This document shows, piece by piece, positions 53,777-63,243 of a stretch of 64,000 nt of DNA. How positions within the stretch are numbered: the first letter of the stretch is position 1; each line of letters opens with the position of its first letter. The notes under the pieces are model-generated. The model did no database searches. It was not told where the DNA came from and was given only the letters and a program-made list of their open reading frames with translations. This DNA is from Actinomycetes bacterium. GTDB taxonomy: Bacteria; Actinomycetota; Acidimicrobiia; Acidimicrobiales; Acidimicrobiaceae. Location of the stretch: assembly GCA_021841935.1 (NCBI GenBank), contig JAKCDL010000007.1, positions 1 through 64,000 on the forward strand, in the 5' to 3' direction. Made by a program: the position numbers and the translations under genes.

Positions 53777-54370
53777 GTAGCAACTTCACATAAAGTCTCT
53801 AAAGAGTGCAATGAATTCGAGCTTTGATTGAATTTTTCTAGCGAATTTGAAGAGAGTGCTGCTTCAGGTTTCGCCCGTGGCCCGCTTTTTGAACTAGAGC
53901 CCTTTGCTCGGCCTCAAAGATATCGCTTGGACGGGGCATTTTCTCAACTGACGCGTGACACTAATCAAGGCAATTGCGGAGATCTTTACGTGTGGCTAAA
54001 TTTGATGCTCAGTGACTTTTGAGGATTGATGGCGCCAATTCATTTGAAATGCTTACCGTTTGGTCGGTTGGATAGTGGAGTTTGCGAGATACTTTGCATC
54101 AGCAACTTTCATGACCTTCTGCGCGCGTACAGATTCTCTGACGTATCGAATTCTATCGCTAGATGAAATTTTGCCTTGTGTCGAATTTGGTTCAAAGTGA
54201 GATTATCCCACCTTTAGATCTGCAACGTTTATATATCGCCACCTTCAATCATGGGGCCATTCACTCTTGTCTCAATTTATAGCCTTTACTTATAGCGCTA
54301 GCTTTAGCCCCCAAGTAGCCATTGTTCAAAATAGCGTTTCAGATCGAGACTGGCGGGCTAACTTTTATTT
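53777..54370. other. Intergenic region, MBL hydrolase to serine hydrolase
   Basis: 594 bp. A 64-codon acidic frame (53828-54022) has gene-like codons but no ribosome binding site. The remaining roughly 350 bp holds nothing I recognise and should contain the serine-hydrolase promoter. Confidence 0.35.
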
Positions 54371-55534
54371 ATGAGCGGAATTGAATTCGAAGAAGTCTTT
54401 GCAGAAGAGGGTTTTGGTGGGGTGGTTGACGTCTTTCGCCGCCACTTTGACGAGGGCAAGGAAGTCGGTGCATCGGTAGTCGCCTACGTTGGTGACAAGA
54501 AGGTAGTAGATATTTCTAGGGGTTATCGTGATCTTTCGTGGAGCCGCCCATTTACATCCTCGACACCAGTTGTCGTCTTTTCTTCAACGAAGGGCGTTAC
54601 AGCCATCGCTGTTCACATAGCCATTGAAGCGGGGCTAATTTCATACGAAACGCCGATAGCCGAAGTTTGGCCCGACTTTGCTCAAAGTGGGAAAGCCTCG
54701 ATAACTCTTGGACAAACACTATCGCATCGCTCCGGCGTCGCTATTATCGATAATGATTCGCTTTCAATAGAAGACGTTTCCGGCTGGAGTGAAGTAATCA
54801 AGGCTCTTGAAGTGCAAAAGCCGATTTGGGAGCCAGGAAGTCGTCACGGGTATCACCTACGAACATTCGGGTGGATTCACGGTGAAATTCTACGGCGACT
54901 TTATAGGCGGGACGTCTCTAGTATCTTCGACGAGTTGATAGTGGATCCTCTTGGTGTCGACTTTTATCTGAAGTGGAACGACCGACTCGATGATTCAATT
55001 GCGGATCTATCTACTGATCCATCGAATGTAGAGGTCGAAGTCATGATTGATTTAGAGCGTAAGGCGGGTCTATCGGAACAATCGATTAGCGCAATTCATG
55101 GTCCGGGCCGCCTCTTCGCATACGACCAAAGGTGGAATGAAAGAGAGTACCGATCGTTGGGGATGCCATCTTCGAGCGCTATGACCTCAGCAGATTCTTT
55201 GGCAAGAATATACAAAGGGGTAGTTCACGGCCACAATGGCAAGAAGCTAATCGGAACGAAGGTCTTAACTGAGGCTACAAAAGAGCAGTCGCGAGGGACG
55301 GACTTCATCTTAGGTAGAGAGACCGCCTTCGGAATGGGATTTGCTCTAGCACCAATGATCGGTGACTCTCTACCGCCTACCGCCTTTGGACATCCTGGAG
55401 CAGGTGGAAGTTTGGGATTTGGCGACCTTGAAGCTTCGATTAGCTTTGGTTACACCATGAATAAGATGGCCAATGCACTTATCGACGATCAACGTTCAAA
55501 TCAGATTGCAAAGGCGCTCTATGAATCTCTGTAG
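54371..55534 (+). CDS. Beta-lactamase-family serine hydrolase (EstB/class C-like)
   Basis: 387-residue member of the serine beta-lactamase-like/penicillin-binding superfamily. The nucleophile motif SxxK is VFSSTKGVTAIAVH near residue 77; the second motif is around GYHLRTFGWIHGE (Tyr in the YxN position, Asn not conserved); HPGAGGSLGFGD near the C-terminus corresponds to the KTG-like third motif (HxG form seen in EstB esterases). It has no signal peptide and so is probably a cytosolic esterase rather than a beta-lactamase. ATG 54371 has no evident ribosome binding site. Confidence 0.82.
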   Translation: MSGIEFEEVFAEEGFGGVVDVFRRHFDEGKEVGASVVAYVGDKKVVDISRGYRDLSWSRPFTSSTPVVVFSSTKGVTAIAVHIAIEAGLISYETPIAEVWPDFAQSGKASITLGQTLSHRSGVAIIDNDSLSIEDVSGWSEVIKALEVQKPIWEPGSRHGYHLRTFGWIHGEILRRLYRRDVSSIFDELIVDPLGVDFYLKWNDRLDDSIADLSTDPSNVEVEVMIDLERKAGLSEQSISAIHGPGRLFAYDQRWNEREYRSLGMPSSSAMTSADSLARIYKGVVHGHNGKKLIGTKVLTEATKEQSRGTDFILGRETAFGMGFALAPMIGDSLPPTAFGHPGAGGSLGFGDLEASISFGYTMNKMANALIDDQRSNQIAKALYESL

Positions 55535-55550
55535 CCTCCGGTCGACGTCA

Positions 55551-55580
55551 GCCCCTATAAGTATGCTTTAGGGGCCCTTG
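55551..55580 (+). terminator. Possible terminator of the serine hydrolase gene
   Basis: GCCCCTA/TAGGGGC stem extended by AAG/CTT with a bulge, 17 bp past the stop; only scattered T follows. Confidence 0.45.
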
Positions 55581-55677
55581 CTTTGGACATCTGCATATGC
55601 CGTCATATTTTCAAATCGAATATGTGACAAGGTTGAATTGATCAGGGACCTGTTGAGTCTTGCGTCGATCGGGAGGG

Positions 55678-56247
55678 TTAGTACTTTCGCCCCATGGTGT
55701 AGAACTCCTTATTTGGCTTGAGTTGGGTAAATCCTGCCAATCGATTTGACATGGCAAACATTGCGCTAATTGCACCGATATCCCAGATCTCATCGTCATT
55801 CAGACCGGCGCCATAACAAGCGTCGTAGTCATCTTCGGTGATGGAGTCGGCGGAGGTGGCGACCTTTACCGCGAAGTCGCAGATCGCCCTCTCTCGTATT
55901 GTCAGTTCAGCAAGTCGATAGTTTGTGGCGATTTGATCGCTTATCGTAGAGTCTTTCGCATATATCCGCAAGATAGCACCGTGGGCTACGACGCAGTAGA
56001 GGCAGTTGTTCTCGGCCGAGGTGACTACAACGATCATCTCTCGCTCTTTTTTGGAGAGGCCACCCTCTCTATTCATAAGCGCATTGTGGTATTGAAAAAA
56101 TGCACGAAATTCGTCGGGACGAAGTGCCAACTTCGTAAATACGGCTGGAACAAATCCGGTCTTTGCCCCAACCTCAAGGATAGTCTCTTTGATGTCGGAA
56201 TCAACTTCTTCTAGATCAACTACCGCGTCAACAAAGTTTGGAAACAT
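55678..56247 (-). CDS. AhpD-like (carboxymuconolactone decarboxylase fold) peroxidase-related protein
   Basis: 189-residue all-helical protein of the AhpD/CMD superfamily, uncharacterised peroxidase-related group. The catalytic CxxC plus His motif is NNCLYCVVAHG near residue 86, after MNREGGLSKKEREMIVVVTSAE. It would reduce hydroperoxides or a partner disulfide. The ORF opens at TTG 56262, but ATG 56247 follows GGAGG by 8 bases and is the better start. It stands alone on the minus strand. Confidence 0.85.
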   Translation of the reverse strand: MFPNFVDAVVDLEEVDSDIKETILEVGAKTGFVPAVFTKLALRPDEFRAFFQYHNALMNREGGLSKKEREMIVVVTSAENNCLYCVVAHGAILRIYAKDSTISDQIATNYRLAELTIRERAICDFAVKVATSADSITEDDYDACYGAGLNDDEIWDIGAISAMFAMSNRLAGFTQLKPNKEFYTMGRKY

Positions 56248-56524
56248 CTCTTTCTCCTCCAAATTGGCTATCGGTCATGAGCACTTTGCCCAATTGGCCC
56301 TTTGGCAGATCCATCGGCTTTGCAGAAGGAGTGCCAGATCGTAAGTAACCTTTGTAATTGAAGCGCCCCTTTAAATTTTTTCACAAGATAGGGGCGACCT
56401 CTGCCAGATTAAGAGGTTATCAACTGGAGTTGATCGAATCTAAGCGAAGATGAATTGGTACGTAAATTCACACCACCCTCAACTTAGTAATGAACACTTC
56501 GTGCCCAGATCGATCCCTCTACTC

Positions 56525-57166
56525 TTACGGCTCTGGCAGGGCAGTTACTGCCACCTTCTTGCAGTATCCCTTGTAGACCCTAGCTAAGGCGATGAGGAGA
56601 AAGGCGGGACTAAACCCTAAAATCTCGGCGATCTCCTTGCTGCGATCGACGATTTCAATGTCCCGTGGAAAGCAAGCCACCACTCGAGGGTCGCGAATCG
56701 GGGCTGTAATAATTACTGTTCCGAGCGGGAAGGTTACTGATACCCTTGCGCTCTTAGGATCGATGCCAATGGCAAACTTCTTTCGAACGTCCACGATTGT
56801 GGTTGAAGGGCGATTTCCATCGAGTTGAGCAAAGGGGACTGAAGGTCCTAGGGAACCTAGAAGCGCATTATTCCCCGACGTATCGAGCTCCACTAAGGCC
56901 TGGGTGATCTTTGACTTCGATACCTTAGCGGTAGTCACCTCTACCCTTTCAAAGCCGATCAACTCTGGTCGTGATGGATCGCCAAAGATCTCCTTGCTCC
57001 GCCCGATACCGCTAATTGGAGTGTAGATAGGTAAATCTGATGGGATTGGTTCGATAGATTCAATCCTTGAAATCACCCCGTGATCGACATTTAGGGCAAA
57101 GATTTCACTTTGAAGGTGTCCTAGATAGATAAAGTCATTTGCAGTTTTCACGTCGTCTTTAGCCAT
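56525..57166 (-). CDS. Unrecognised protein coupled to the YyaL-like gene
   Basis: 213 residues, no recognised family. It shows a beta-rich N-terminal domain ([32 protein letters not shown]), a central extended region and a C-terminal hydrophobic helix ([13 protein letters not shown]). There is no signal peptide. It overlaps the end of the thioredoxin-domain gene upstream by 8 bp, so translation is coupled and the two probably work together. Confidence 0.6.
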   Translation of the reverse strand: MAKDDVKTANDFIYLGHLQSEIFALNVDHGVISRIESIEPIPSDLPIYTPISGIGRSKEIFGDPSRPELIGFERVEVTTAKVSKSKITQALVELDTSGNNALLGSLGPSVPFAQLDGNRPSTTIVDVRKKFAIGIDPKSARVSVTFPLGTVIITAPIRDPRVVACFPRDIEIVDRSKEIAEILGFSPAFLLIALARVYKGYCKKVAVTALPEP

Positions 57167-59171
57167 CTTTCCTCCATGACTTACTTTGGCCTAGGGCATC
57201 TTTTAGGGCTGCTGGACTGTCAATTGGAAGTTGGCACGCGTAGTTGATACATATGTAAGCTTTATCCTGCTCCCGATATTCAAAGAGGGGACCGGCCTTG
57301 TCAATTCCAATAGCTAACAATGTTCCAGCGCTATAGTGAGTTCGCAGTTGATCGACCAATTCGCCCGAAGCAGCCGTTATGACTACTTCGGTCGGTTCGT
57401 TAGCTAAACCTAGGAGTAGGGAGGTTAAAGGTGCGAAGTGTTCCGGTGTGCGTTGAACCAAAGGTGCTAACGGCGCTAGAGCCTCGAGAGCGATCTGCTG
57501 GTACTGATCCACCCCTAGGAGATGATTTGCGAGAAGCAAGCAACTGATTGCTGTTGCGCTAGCAGAAGCGTATGCCCCGTCGAGGTGATCGCTACTCTTT
57601 ATGAATAGACCACCCTTCCCCTTCGCGCTAAGGAAAAAGTTAGAGGTTTCGACGTCAAAGAAGTCTTCTACCATCTTGTCGATCAATGAAATGATTGGTT
57701 TGGGGTCTTTTATAGTTGATCCGAATAAGTAGGTGGTTAGATAGGCCTCTACGAGATTGGCATAGTCTACGAGGGTCGCGGGGACGTTGGATGAGTCTGC
57801 GCCAACAATTCGAGTGCCCTCTGTGAAGATGTGTGACTCTTCAATGAGGGTCTCGAGAGATCGTTCAGCCGCTCTTGTATACCTAGCCTCACCTAATACG
57901 AAACCTGCCTCTAAAAGAGCTACGATCATCATTGCGTTCCACTCCACGATCGCCTTGTCGTCTCGGGCAGGGCGGTTGTGGTTAGAGCGCAGATCGCGAA
58001 GTTTGGCAAGTGCACTCTGTAACTGCTGGTCGCCTTTGATTGAGGTTGCTCCAGGGCGGTGGATGATGTTGCGCCCTTCGAAGTTTCCAGCCTTGGTGAT
58101 CCCAAGCTGCCTTTCAAGATCTTTGTCTTCGCCACCGAAGGCACTTCGAATCTCTTCGATCCTAAAGATATAGTACGCACCCTCTTCTCCATCTGAGTCG
58201 GCGTCAAATGACGATGCGAAGAGTCCATTATCGAGTGCCATCTCATCGAGGACGAAGTCACACGTCTTTCGAACTATGTACTCAAAGTCGGGGTCGTTTG
58301 AATTTAGCCATCCTCTGAGATAGGCCCTAATGTTTAGGGCTTGGTCGTAGAGCATCTTCTCGAAGTGGGGCACCATCCAGAAGGCATCTGTTGAATACCT
58401 TGCAAATCCACCACCGACGTGGTCAAACATCCCCCCAGATGCGGCGAGGCGAAGCGTGTGGTTTGCAGCCTCAGTCAACTGATTGTAGATCTTTGCCTCT
58501 TTTGAGTAGTCCGCAATCTCATAGATGGCCCTCATCAGATGTGGCTGTAAAAACTTAGGCGCGCGTCCAACTCCGCCCCACTCCTTGTCGAAACGTTTGA
58601 AATAACCATTGACAAAGGAGACGGCCAATTCATCTGCGTCTAAATCAAGGCCACTGCTAGGTGCTAGGACGTTTCGATCCGCTAGAGCCGAGGTGACGCT
58701 AGATGCATTCTCCTCAACTTCAGCCCTCGATTCGTTGAAGAGGTGTGCCATAGTTAGTAGGACTCTCTCAAAGCTCGGTATGTGGCCACCTTCGCGTGGG
58801 GGAAAGTAGGTACCACCAAAAAATGGCTTCCCCTCTGGAGTGCAGAAGAGATTGAGTGGCCAGCCTCCATGGTCAGCCATAGTAAGTAGCGCATTCATGT
58901 ACGTGGCGTCCACATCTGGGTGCTCTTCTCGGTCAACTTTGATTGCTACAAAGTTTTCGTTGATGATTTTGGCGATCTTTTCATCTTCGAAGGATTCATG
59001 TGCCATAACGTGGCACCAATGGCACGATGAGTATCCAATCGATATAAAGATTGGTTTGTCAAGACGCTTTGCCTCTTCGAGCGCTTCATTTGACCAGGGC
59101 CACCAATCAACGGGATTTTCACTGTGCTGTCTTAGGTAGAGACTTGTACTTTGGGCTAAGCGATTTACCAA
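57159..59171 (-). CDS. YyaL/SPATA20-type thioredoxin-domain protein
   Basis: 670-residue protein of the DUF255 family: N-terminal thioredoxin-like domain (about 1-160) plus an (alpha/alpha)6-barrel related to N-acylglucosamine 2-epimerase. The start [17 protein letters not shown] and the motif [16 protein letters not shown] (CxxC in the thioredoxin position) are diagnostic; [10 protein letters not shown] and [15 protein letters not shown] also match. The biochemical role is not established. The start is TTG 59171 after AAAGGGG. It is divergent from the LmeA-like gene. Confidence 0.88.
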   Translation of the reverse strand: MVNRLAQSTSLYLRQHSENPVDWWPWSNEALEEAKRLDKPIFISIGYSSCHWCHVMAHESFEDEKIAKIINENFVAIKVDREEHPDVDATYMNALLTMADHGGWPLNLFCTPEGKPFFGGTYFPPREGGHIPSFERVLLTMAHLFNESRAEVEENASSVTSALADRNVLAPSSGLDLDADELAVSFVNGYFKRFDKEWGGVGRAPKFLQPHLMRAIYEIADYSKEAKIYNQLTEAANHTLRLAASGGMFDHVGGGFARYSTDAFWMVPHFEKMLYDQALNIRAYLRGWLNSNDPDFEYIVRKTCDFVLDEMALDNGLFASSFDADSDGEEGAYYIFRIEEIRSAFGGEDKDLERQLGITKAGNFEGRNIIHRPGATSIKGDQQLQSALAKLRDLRSNHNRPARDDKAIVEWNAMMIVALLEAGFVLGEARYTRAAERSLETLIEESHIFTEGTRIVGADSSNVPATLVDYANLVEAYLTTYLFGSTIKDPKPIISLIDKMVEDFFDVETSNFFLSAKGKGGLFIKSSDHLDGAYASASATAISCLLLANHLLGVDQYQQIALEALAPLAPLVQRTPEHFAPLTSLLLGLANEPTEVVITAASGELVDQLRTHYSAGTLLAIGIDKAGPLFEYREQDKAYICINYACQLPIDSPAALKDALGQSKSWRKDG

Positions 59172-59522
59172 CGCGTACCCCTTTCTAGACCTATAGAAGT
59201 CTATTTAGAATTCTGCGATCCTTGTTGGATTCGATGGAGTTGAAATTTTATCGTGCCACCCTCTACTAAGGCAGAGAACCTTTGCTTGATTCGACGATGA
59301 CAATTACTGTGGAATGCCATCTCTAAAGTCGAGGTTCGACTCGATAACAGGATAAGTCACTCTGATATCTACGTTGCTATTAGGTTCAAAGGTTGAAAGT
59401 GGTTCAATCCTGATTTGCGATTCGCGTTTTTGTGAGAAGATGAGATAGTTCACTACGTGGTAGCCACTAAAGGTATTGCGTTGAAGAAGTTTTGGGTGTA
59501 ATTCGACGGGAGTAAGGCGTAG
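59172..59522. other. Divergent promoter region, YyaL-like and LmeA-like genes
   Basis: 351 bp between divergent genes; no gene, repeat or hairpin that I can support. It should hold both promoters. Confidence 0.4.
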
Positions 59523-60239
59523 TTGAAGAGTCGCAGGAAAGTAGTAGTAGTAGCTATTTCGATTTTGGTTCTCCTCGTCTTGGTGGGACTCTTATCGCAA
59601 CCGATCTTGAGTAGCCGCATAAAGAGTCGAATTGAAGTCGCCGCCCAAAAAGCACTCCACGTAACCCCCGCAGTTAGGCTAGATGGTTCAATCGCTGCAT
59701 TAGAGCTAATCGACCACAAGATATCGAAGTTCACTCTCACGACCGACTCCTATTCGACCAAGAGGATCGCAAAGATTGGACTCGTTGCGACGTTCACGAA
59801 CGTCTCTCTTCCGCATGGTAACGTCTGTGCAATTGCTGGTGGAGTCAGTATTAGCGCCTCGATCGGCGTCAATTTTGTTGCAACGCAGGTGGAGCAAAAG
59901 TTCAAGTCTCAGGGCGGATTGAATGTTGCAAAGGTAACGATGGATCAATCCGGGATAAATGTAGAAGCTGGACCCGGCGGAGTTGCGACCATCGTACTTA
60001 CACCAACTACCAAAGGGCAAGAGCTGATCCTCAAGGTAAAGACGATCCTCCTCTTTGGTCAGCCCCTCTCCCCGTCTAAAGTGGCGTCATTGACCGGCAA
60101 TATTCACCCCGTTGTTCCCATCAATCAAGTTCCGAGCTACCTTCACTTGATATCGGTAAGCACCTCAGCTTCAGCCTTGACCCTTTACTTCCAAGGTAAG
60201 GACGCTGTACTGCACCACGGAGTTGCTTGCTTGTCGTAG
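59523..60239 (+). CDS. DUF2993/LmeA-family lipid-binding protein
   Basis: 238-residue exported or anchored protein. A basic start and hydrophobic segment (VVVVAISILVLLVLVGLL) form a signal anchor, then a DUF2993-like domain (SRIKSRIEVAAQKALHVTPAVRLDGSIAALELID, KFTLTTDSYST). The family includes mycobacterial LmeA, a periplasmic phosphoinositide-binding protein in lipomannan maturation. This would fit an actinobacterial envelope, but similarity is by pattern only. TTG 59523 follows AAGG. Confidence 0.75.
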   Translation: MKSRRKVVVVAISILVLLVLVGLLSQPILSSRIKSRIEVAAQKALHVTPAVRLDGSIAALELIDHKISKFTLTTDSYSTKRIAKIGLVATFTNVSLPHGNVCAIAGGVSISASIGVNFVATQVEQKFKSQGGLNVAKVTMDQSGINVEAGPGGVATIVLTPTTKGQELILKVKTILLFGQPLSPSKVASLTGNIHPVVPINQVPSYLHLISVSTSASALTLYFQGKDAVLHHGVACLS

Positions 60240-60635
60240 ATGTCGAATTTGGCTTCGAGTTCTTCGGGTGGTCCTCGTCTTCCTGGAAAAGGTAGTAGGG
60301 GTTAGAAGACTCTAAATTAAAGTTGCCATCTAAAAAATTGGTTGAGAGTGGACCGTGGCATCTGTAAATAGCGACATCTGAACTTGGCCTAAGGCAAATA
60401 GACGCGTCATACTTTTCAGAAGTTACTTGGATATTAATGCAACTTCGAGATCTGCCATCAATAAGAGGTGAACCTGCTTCGCTCACGTTCATATGGTTGG
60501 CTCTAGGTAGTTGTTCCTCCCAAATGTTGAAGTAACACTTCACGAGTCGGTGCCCGTCTTTTTTGACACCACATTTACGAAAGTATTTCAAAAATATGCA
60601 CGTACGGTTGTACGTTTGTATATACAATTGTACGT
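60240..60635. other. Intergenic region before the TauE operon
   Basis: 396 bp ending in a dense palindromic operator zone. A 168-codon minus-strand frame (60121-60627) runs through it and into the antisense of the LmeA-like gene; it lacks support. Confidence 0.45.
60600..60632. promoter_or_regulatory. GntR-type operator overlapping the -10 of a likely leaderless promoter
   Basis: Inverted repeat ACGTAC-GGTT-GTACGT (60600-60615), perfect palindrome TTGTATATACAA (60616-60627) and overlapping TACAATTGTA (60623-60632). TACAAT at 60623-60628 lies 7 bases before the ATG at 60636 and there is no Shine-Dalgarno, so transcription may start at or near the A of ATG. A GntR-family gene is third in this operon. 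Confidence 0.65.
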
Positions 60636-61472
60636 ATGACCCCTCTTGACTTTGTCGTATCGTTAGGGTTGATCTCTGTCGCCGCCGGAATGCTCGGTTC
60701 CTTAGTGGGCCTCGGTGGTGGTGTGGTTATCGTACCGGTACTAACGTTACTTTTCCACGTGGATATCAGACTCGCAATTGGAGCGAGCTTGGTATCGGTA
60801 ATTGCAACCTCTAGCGGTGCTGCTGCGGCCTACGTTAGAGAGAAGATGACGAACCTGCGAGCGGGAATGTTCTTGGAGGTGGCAACTACAACTGGCGCTA
60901 TTACAGGTGCCTATCTTACGACGTTACTTCCGACAAGATTTCTATTTCTACTCTTTGGACTCGTCCTTGCCTACTCCGCAGTTGCAACGTTCCAGCGCAG
61001 GCGTTCTGCTGCTCCGTTAACGGTCTCAACCGATCGTCTGGCAAATGCCCTAGAGCTCCATGGCGAGTACTTTGATGAAGCAGAGCAACGTACTATCTCC
61101 TATAAAGTTACCGGTACGAAGCTTGGGCTTTTCATGATGTATATAGCGGGACTCGTTAGTGCGCTACTTGGAATTGGTTCAGGGGCGCTCAAGGTTCCAG
61201 CTATGGATTTAGCAATGCATCTTCCTATGAAGGTCTCTACGGCGACCAGCAACTTCATGATCGGAGTAACTGCTGCCGCTAGTGCTGGAATCTACTTTGC
61301 GCGGGGTCAGATCGACCCAATAATATCAGCTCCGGTAGCTATCGGTATTCTCGTGGGGGCAACGATTGGCTCGAAGGTTCTAGGCAAACTCAAGAGTCAC
61401 GTAATTCGAATCATCTTCGTCGTTGTATTGGTAGTTATTTCACTTGAGATGCTGCAAAAGGGAGTGTTCTAG
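60636..61472 (+). CDS. TauE/SafE-family anion exporter
   Basis: 278-residue integral membrane protein of the TauE/SafE (DUF81) family, associated with transport of sulfite, sulfoacetate or other anions. Two halves each begin with the family glycine motif: GSLVGLGGGVVIVPVL near residue 21 and SALLGIGSGALKVPAM near 179. About eight hydrophobic segments are evident. It starts at ATG 60636 with no Shine-Dalgarno. It is the first gene of an operon with a DUF1634 protein and a GntR regulator, which start at 1 bp and -1 bp spacing respectively. Confidence 0.9.
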   Translation: MTPLDFVVSLGLISVAAGMLGSLVGLGGGVVIVPVLTLLFHVDIRLAIGASLVSVIATSSGAAAAYVREKMTNLRAGMFLEVATTTGAITGAYLTTLLPTRFLFLLFGLVLAYSAVATFQRRRSAAPLTVSTDRLANALELHGEYFDEAEQRTISYKVTGTKLGLFMMYIAGLVSALLGIGSGALKVPAMDLAMHLPMKVSTATSNFMIGVTAAASAGIYFARGQIDPIISAPVAIGILVGATIGSKVLGKLKSHVIRIIFVVVLVVISLEMLQKGVF

Positions 61473-61913
61473 TTGAGACTTACGAGACGTCCGCCACAAA
61501 GTCCTGAGGAAGCAGCCCTAATGGATGAAAAGATTCGAATGACCGAAGTGACTATTTCACTTGTTCTTCGAATTGGAGTCGGGATCAGTGTGCTGATCTT
61601 TATAACCGGCCTAATCCTTATGTTTGTTCACCATTCACAGTATGCGAGCATTTCAGGGAGCTTTAGCTTCCATTCCCTAACCTTTCGAACGAGTCCGTTT
61701 CCACACTCCTTTAGCGGTCTGTGGACTTCTATCTCGAAGGGGCAGGGAAGGGGCATAATCGTCCTTGGTACGATGATTTTGATTCTTACGCCGGTCATAA
61801 GGGTGGCGGTTGCCATTGTTTCGTTCTCGATTGAGAAGGATCCAGCGATGACCATAGTAACGATCTATGTACTACTTTTACTTATCCTCTCCTTTGTTTT
61901 AGCTGGAGCCTAA
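61473..61913 (+). CDS. DUF1634 membrane protein
   Basis: 146-residue protein with three hydrophobic segments (VGISVLIFITGLILMFV, GIIVLGTMILILTPVIRVAVAIVSF, IVTIYVLLLLILSFVL). DUF1634 proteins are commonly next to TauE/SafE transporters and may be an accessory subunit. It starts with TTG immediately after the transporter stop, and its own stop overlaps the GntR start (TAATG). Confidence 0.85.
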   Translation: MRLTRRPPQSPEEAALMDEKIRMTEVTISLVLRIGVGISVLIFITGLILMFVHHSQYASISGSFSFHSLTFRTSPFPHSFSGLWTSISKGQGRGIIVLGTMILILTPVIRVAVAIVSFSIEKDPAMTIVTIYVLLLLILSFVLAGA

Positions 61914-62650
61914 TGGTGGTGGCACTGGACCGCTTGAGCCCCTTACCTCTGTGGGCACAGATCTGCGACGACCTGAGAAGCCGCATTGCAGATAGAGAAT
62001 TTGAAGATCGTTTTCCAGCTGAAGAAGTACTAGCGCGAATGTATGGCGTGAGTCGTCAGACCGTTCGTCAATCGATACGTAGTTTAGAGCAAGAGGGATT
62101 GATCGTTAGAGAGAGGGGGCGTGGAACCAAGTTAGCACCCAACTCCATAGTTGAGCAGTCTCTCCACTCGTTCTACAGCATGGCTACGACGGTGAGTGCT
62201 CAAGGCTTTGCCGAACGCAGCGAGGTAGTAAGGTGCGAACGGCAAGGAGTTACCCCGGAGGTCGAAAGTTATCTTGGAAACTTGGCAGAAGGTGTGATTT
62301 ATATCGAGAGAATCCGTTTCGCAGGCGATGAACCTATCGGCTGGGATCGATCGTGGCTACCGTGGGAAATGGCTTCGAAATTGATGGATGTCGATCTTTC
62401 AACTGGTGGTCTCTATGATGCTCTCAACCTTCACTGTGGAGTAGTCATCACCGGTGGCTCCGAGAAGATTCAACCAATTATTCCAAATAGCGATGAACGA
62501 GGACGATTAGGCATCTCTGAAGATGTGGGTGTGTTTTTGATCAATCGCCTAGCGAGATCTGGCAACGCCGTTATCGAGTGGCGACGAAGTTTAGTGCGAG
62601 GAGATCGCTTCGCTTTGGTAGCTAACTGGCCGGGCTCTGTAGAGCTGTAA
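61913..62650 (+). CDS. GntR/HutC-family transcriptional regulator
   Basis: 245-residue regulator. The N-terminal winged helix (LWAQICDDLRSRIADREFED, FPAEEVLARMYGVSRQTVRQSIRSLEQEGLI) is followed by a UTRA effector domain (about 95-240; SVEL end), defining the HutC subgroup. It is translationally coupled to the DUF1634 gene through TAATG. The palindromes at 60600-60632 are a good candidate for its binding sites, giving autoregulation. The effector is unknown but may be the transported anion or its source compound. Confidence 0.9.
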   Translation: MVVALDRLSPLPLWAQICDDLRSRIADREFEDRFPAEEVLARMYGVSRQTVRQSIRSLEQEGLIVRERGRGTKLAPNSIVEQSLHSFYSMATTVSAQGFAERSEVVRCERQGVTPEVESYLGNLAEGVIYIERIRFAGDEPIGWDRSWLPWEMASKLMDVDLSTGGLYDALNLHCGVVITGGSEKIQPIIPNSDERGRLGISEDVGVFLINRLARSGNAVIEWRRSLVRGDRFALVANWPGSVEL

Positions 62651-63243
62651 TCATCTAGCTAGTCCACGAAGAAAGGTGTCGCCGGTCGGTCGATTCAACC
62701 TTTAATTCGCCAACAAGGCTATTAATCAAGATTTGAATCGGAAAAAGACTCCGATAGTCTCTCTTCTGCAGTTCGTGGCGATTATATTTGGCGATGATTT
62801 GCGATCGGTGATCGCATATCATTGCAGCACGTCTAATACTAGTGCTATCATCTGAATTTGTATGAGATAGGGCCAATGACGATCTGGCTTTTTCAGAAGA
62901 GGTGTGATCCCTTCATCAAAATCTAAGAATCTACTTGTCGAAAGAAAAGTTATGGCGTCGTGACCTCAAGGACACTTTGAACTTTATTAGTTCGTATGCA
63001 CTTCTGTCTGTAGTGAACTTTGATTTTCAATCTTTATTTTGACCGTGCTTATTCCGACCGAGTTTATCAAATGAATGACTCTTAACGTGGCGGTGAGATT
63101 CAAGCAAGACTATAGCTTTACCCTTGAAGTTTTCTTCCTAAGAGATTGAAAATAGAGCTTCAAAGTACTGCTTGATATCTTAAACTCGGCAACTAAAGGA
63201 TTATTAATCTAATTATGAGACGGTAGATCGCCTTGTTTAGTGG
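62651..63243. other. Intergenic region at the 3' end
   Basis: 593 bp between convergent genes. It is A/T-rich, with short frames only. I see no clear terminator or repeat. Confidence 0.35.

Noticed and set aside
53828-54022. 64-codon acidic plus-strand frame with gene-like codons
   Set aside because: No Shine-Dalgarno and no recognised family; too short to separate from chance.
60121-60627. 168-codon minus-strand frame antisense to the LmeA-like gene end
   Set aside because: Overlaps a better-supported gene and the operator zone, with no family and odd composition.
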